Of a stretch of DNA of 8,375 nucleotides, positions 6,026 to 8,375 are shown in pieces (the first letter of the stretch is position 1; each line of letters starts with the position of its first letter). A model generated the notes under the pieces. It worked only from the letters and a program-made list of their open reading frames with translations. It made no database searches and was not told the DNA's origin. The stretch covers positions 1-8,375 of the forward strand of contig PJET01000184.1 of NCBI GenBank assembly GCA_002825515.1. The letters are read 5' to 3'. Position numbers and translations under genes: made by a program. Origin of the DNA: Candidatus Thorarchaeota archaeon MP11T_1 (lineage in GTDB: Archaea; Asgardarchaeota; Thorarchaeia; Thorarchaeales; Thorarchaeaceae).

Positions 6026-6940
6026 TTGGATCGCATTGACAAACAAATTCTTCTTGCACTTGATGAGAATTGCAGACTATCGTATCAAGCACTGGCTGAA
6101 AGACTTGGTTTAACAGCTACTGCAATTAGGAAACGGATGGACCGACTTATTGAAACTGGTGTCATTGAAGAATTTTCAATAGTTTTGAAACCAGCTATGA
6201 TGAACTCTGATTATCTGGTTGCTTTAGTATATACTGATGGGTCTGAGAATGAAGAAGAATTCATGGAATTGATTGGTTCTAATCTAAGGGTTATCCAAGT
6301 TGGTCAACAGGTTACAGGTATTGGTAGATTATACTTCATCCATTGTGAGTATGTAGGTGCTGAAGAACTTCAAAATCTTGCAACATTCCTTCGAACACTA
6401 GACTCGGTGACCGATATCGAATTACACACCACATTGACAAAACGTGGCGAGAAGTTTGACATTAAGAAGTTGCATCTTCGAGTTCTGACATATTTGTTGA
6501 AGGATGCCCGAATGCAGGTCAGTGAAATCTCAGCAGAGTCTGGTTTGGCAGCAAGACGTGTTAGCAGAGCCATACAGGAGATGCTTGACAGTAATGCCTT
6601 CTGGTTTGCAGTTAGGTGGAACTTGAGTTTAGGAAATAACACAGAGTTCTATCTCAAGGTAAGATATGATGAACAATCTTCTGAAATGGAAAGTATAGAT
6701 AGATGGTTCCGTGAAACATTTCCGGATGAGTATTGGTTCTCTTTCTATTCTGCTATGGAGCCTGTACTGTTCGCAAAGTTCGTGACTGAGCACTTCCGGG
6801 ATGCTGAACAAATTTCGAGGATTTCAAAGAGTGCGCCTTTTTCAAAAACTGTTGATGTCCTGCTTTCATATCCAGTGAAGAAGTTCCCAAGACTTGGTCG
6901 AATTAGAATTGAGGAGATGATTAGCAAGGCTGGACTTTAA
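6026..6940 (+). CDS. Lrp/AsnC-like regulator with doubled HTH-RAM units (paralog 2)
   Basis: A 304-residue sister of the - strand regulator at 2917-3828. The two align end to end without a gap up to about residue 300, with roughly 116 of 303 identical positions by hand count, and about 58% identity in the first HTH. Parts: HTH 1 (residues 1-50, MDRIDKQILLALD, LGLTATAIRKRM), RAM-like fold 1 (about 63-138), HTH 2 (about 148-187, LRVLTYLLKDARMQVSEIS, LAARRVSRA), RAM-like fold 2 (about 207-283). Start: AGGTG (6015-6019) is a good Shine-Dalgarno six bases before the TTG at 6026, and that start gives M-D-R-I-D, matching M-D-D-I-D of the paralog. The in-frame GTG at 6017 is inside the Shine-Dalgarno. 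First-RAM loops differ between the two (for example HVACGQGG against QQVTGIGR), so ligands may differ. Probable role: regulation of the abfD region. An enzymatic AhbA/B-like role is less likely. Confidence 0.82.
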   Translation: MDRIDKQILLALDENCRLSYQALAERLGLTATAIRKRMDRLIETGVIEEFSIVLKPAMMNSDYLVALVYTDGSENEEEFMELIGSNLRVIQVGQQVTGIGRLYFIHCEYVGAEELQNLATFLRTLDSVTDIELHTTLTKRGEKFDIKKLHLRVLTYLLKDARMQVSEISAESGLAARRVSRAIQEMLDSNAFWFAVRWNLSLGNNTEFYLKVRYDEQSSEMESIDRWFRETFPDEYWFSFYSAMEPVLFAKFVTEHFRDAEQISRISKSAPFSKTVDVLLSYPVKKFPRLGRIRIEEMISKAGL

Positions 6941-7045
6941 GCGAGAAGCTCCTTGAACAAGATTTTTCTCTCAGTGAAGCTTCCATTTATTATTATGATA
7001 TCTGTCCCTTAGACCTGAATCTCCATGAATTAGAGGGAGTGAGAA
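6941..7045 (+). promoter_or_regulatory. Terminator-like T-run and promoter of the TPR gene
   Basis: GATTTTTCTCTC (6961-6972) lies 20 bases after the Lrp stop and fits an archaeal T-run terminator. It is followed by TTTATTAT (6986-6993), a reasonable TATA box that would place the transcription start near 7015. GGGAG (7035-7039) is the Shine-Dalgarno for the ATG at 7046. Termination and re-initiation here suggest the TPR gene is a separate transcription unit. Confidence 0.45.
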
Positions 7046-8375
7046 ATGGAGCCACTTGGAACAATTACAGCCTACTTTCCATTCATCGATGAAGAAGCAA
7101 AAACAATTCTAGAGAAAATCATGACCGATGCAAATGACTATTATGACTTTGTCCTTAAATTAGGTGATTTGGTTCTCAAGAATGATCCTCCGATTATGGT
7201 TGTTTATTTTGCTATTTATCACTGTACCCTCGCATTGGAATACAAATTCATCAATAGAATCAGAGAGAAATATGGTGAAACGCATCTCATTCTTTGTCCA
7301 TATTTGTTCTGGTCTTCTTCCTATCAGGGTACAGTTGAGGACAATAAGAAAGTGCATGAGATGGCTGATGCAATCTTGGCAACAGATCCGGAAGACTGGA
7401 TAGCGCTTGAGATGAACTTCATGAAGTTCGAGGCTGACATGAGAAACTATCCTACAACGATATACAAAGCTTCAACCATGGATAGAATCCGTGAACTCAT
7501 TGATAGTAATCCTGATTTTGGTTTTTATGAAATTGTACTGCTTGATTATCTAGCTTTACGTGCGCATCACGATGGTGACAATGAGGGGCGACTTCGTTGT
7601 ATTAATGAGGGCATTCGAATTGCGAAAAAGTTTGATGACCAGCTTCGAGTTGCGCATCTTCTGATATATAGGGCTAGTTTCTTCAAAGGTAAGGAAGCCA
7701 GAGATTTGCTAGAACAATCTTATGAAATTGTAGAATCAATATTGGGAATTCCTGCATTTTTTGCTAACATTATCTACGAATTGAGTGTCTCGGATTTAAA
7801 TAAAGGCGATTTCGACAATGCCATCAAGCGAAGTCTACAATCTGTCACCATCCGAGAGAGAGTCGGACTAAATACTGGAAATGCATCTTTCCTCCTTTCG
7901 ATTGCGTACAATATAATTGGTGAACCAGAATCAGGTTTAGACTGGGCTTGCATGGCTGAAGACCAATTCAAAAGTAGACCATATATGATAAACCGTGGGA
8001 TACTTGCACAAATATGGTCGTTGATTCTCCTCAAGAGGTTGCCTGAGGCTGAAATCTTGCTTCATTCTACTAGAGAATCTGTTTTGAAATCTGGAGATGA
8101 ACATCAACTTGCATGGCTACACTTTGTTACTGGTGTTTGGGAATTGAATCAAGGAAACTTTTCGATTGCTTCTAGCAGTATTGAACAGGCGTTAACGATC
8201 TATGAACAATATAGTTGGTCATACTATATTCAACTACTGTTCTTATATCATCTTGCGAAAATAGAAGTCTATTCCTCCGAATCTGAAGATATAGTCGCAC
8301 CTTCATTAGCAATTCTGGACGAAAAGGCAATAACTGAGGATTTACCTGGTGTTCTAGGTTTGGTGCTTTTGCTCA
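7046..8375 (+). CDS. TPR-like helical-repeat protein (3' end outside window)
   Basis: The frame is open from the ATG to the window edge, giving 443 residues with no stop, so the C-terminus is missing. The Shine-Dalgarno AGAGGGAG (7032-7039) is strong. The N-terminus (MEPLGTITAYFPFIDEEAKT, then DYYDFVLKLGDLV) forms a mixed domain through about residue 140, with a conserved-looking YFAIYHC stretch at 54-60. From about 160 on it is amphipathic helix pairs. The best TPR matches are residues 243-270 (YELSVSDLNKGDFDNAIKRSL) and 357-386 (WLHFVTGVWELNQGNFSIASS, then IEQALTIYE), both with the small residue plus aromatic pattern of TPR helices. No signal peptide or membrane segment is seen. Such proteins are protein-protein scaffolds, and bacterial relatives often sense peptides. 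The partner and function are unknown. It has its own promoter and is probably unrelated to abfD. I have a general impression that proteins starting this way occur in several copies in Thorarchaeota-like genomes, but could not check it. Confidence 0.75.
   Translation, partial: MEPLGTITAYFPFIDEEAKTILEKIMTDANDYYDFVLKLGDLVLKNDPPIMVVYFAIYHCTLALEYKFINRIREKYGETHLILCPYLFWSSSYQGTVEDNKKVHEMADAILATDPEDWIALEMNFMKFEADMRNYPTTIYKASTMDRIRELIDSNPDFGFYEIVLLDYLALRAHHDGDNEGRLRCINEGIRIAKKFDDQLRVAHLLIYRASFFKGKEARDLLEQSYEIVESILGIPAFFANIIYELSVSDLNKGDFDNAIKRSLQSVTIRERVGLNTGNASFLLSIAYNIIGEPESGLDWACMAEDQFKSRPYMINRGILAQIWSLILLKRLPEAEILLHSTRESVLKSGDEHQLAWLHFVTGVWELNQGNFSIASSSIEQALTIYEQYSWSYYIQLLFLYHLAKIEVYSSESEDIVAPSLAILDEKAITEDLPGVLGLVLLL

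Noticed and set aside
7164..7403. Short open frames on both strands at 7160-7403
   Set aside because: They overlap the long frame from 7046, which has a strong Shine-Dalgarno and TPR-like content, so they are shadows.
1..8375. CRISPR array, tRNA, IS element or integration site
   Set aside because: No regularly spaced repeats, no cloverleaf-like sequence, no transposase motifs and no terminal inverted repeats were seen.

Overview
The window looks like chromosomal DNA from a mesophilic archaeon of about 40% GC. Three things support this: AT-rich TATA-like boxes about 25-45 bases before genes, Shine-Dalgarno sequences of the AGGTGA/GGGAG type, and Lrp/AsnC-type regulators with doubled domains. 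The mix of an archaeal 4-hydroxybutyryl-CoA dehydratase, bacterial-style TetR and MFS genes, and a large divergent TPR-like protein suggests an Asgard archaeon, possibly Thorarchaeota-like. That placement is an inference from gene content and was not tested.

Left part (1-2783, all + strand): the 3' part of an MFS_3-type exporter, a TetR-family regulator with its own promoter and a palindromic operator directly behind the TATA box, and a monoacylglycerol-lipase-like alpha/beta hydrolase. This could be a small lipid or xenobiotic response module, with TetR controlling itself and perhaps its neighbours.

Central part (2917-6940): a near-complete FAD/[4Fe-4S] 4-hydroxybutyryl-CoA dehydratase gene (+) and a 116-residue unrecognised CxxC protein (+). 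They are bracketed by two paralogous regulators of about 303 residues, one on - and one on +. Each regulator is an internal tandem duplication of the Lrp/AsnC unit (HTH-RAM-HTH-RAM). The two align without gaps at about 38% identity by hand count. The gene leaders contain palindromes, and two of them share the 10-mer TACCAAAATC right next to a palindrome. The simplest reading is a locally regulated C4 acyl-CoA locus with two sister regulators sensing a related metabolite.

Right part (7046-8375, +): the N-terminal 443 residues of a TPR-like helical-repeat protein, open at the window end, with its own promoter-like sequence.

For three genes the upstream-most in-frame start is a GTG that lies inside the Shine-Dalgarno sequence. 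I moved those starts to the next suitable codon: ATG 1278, ATG 3828 (- strand) and TTG 6026. No tRNA, rRNA, CRISPR array, IS element or attachment site was seen.
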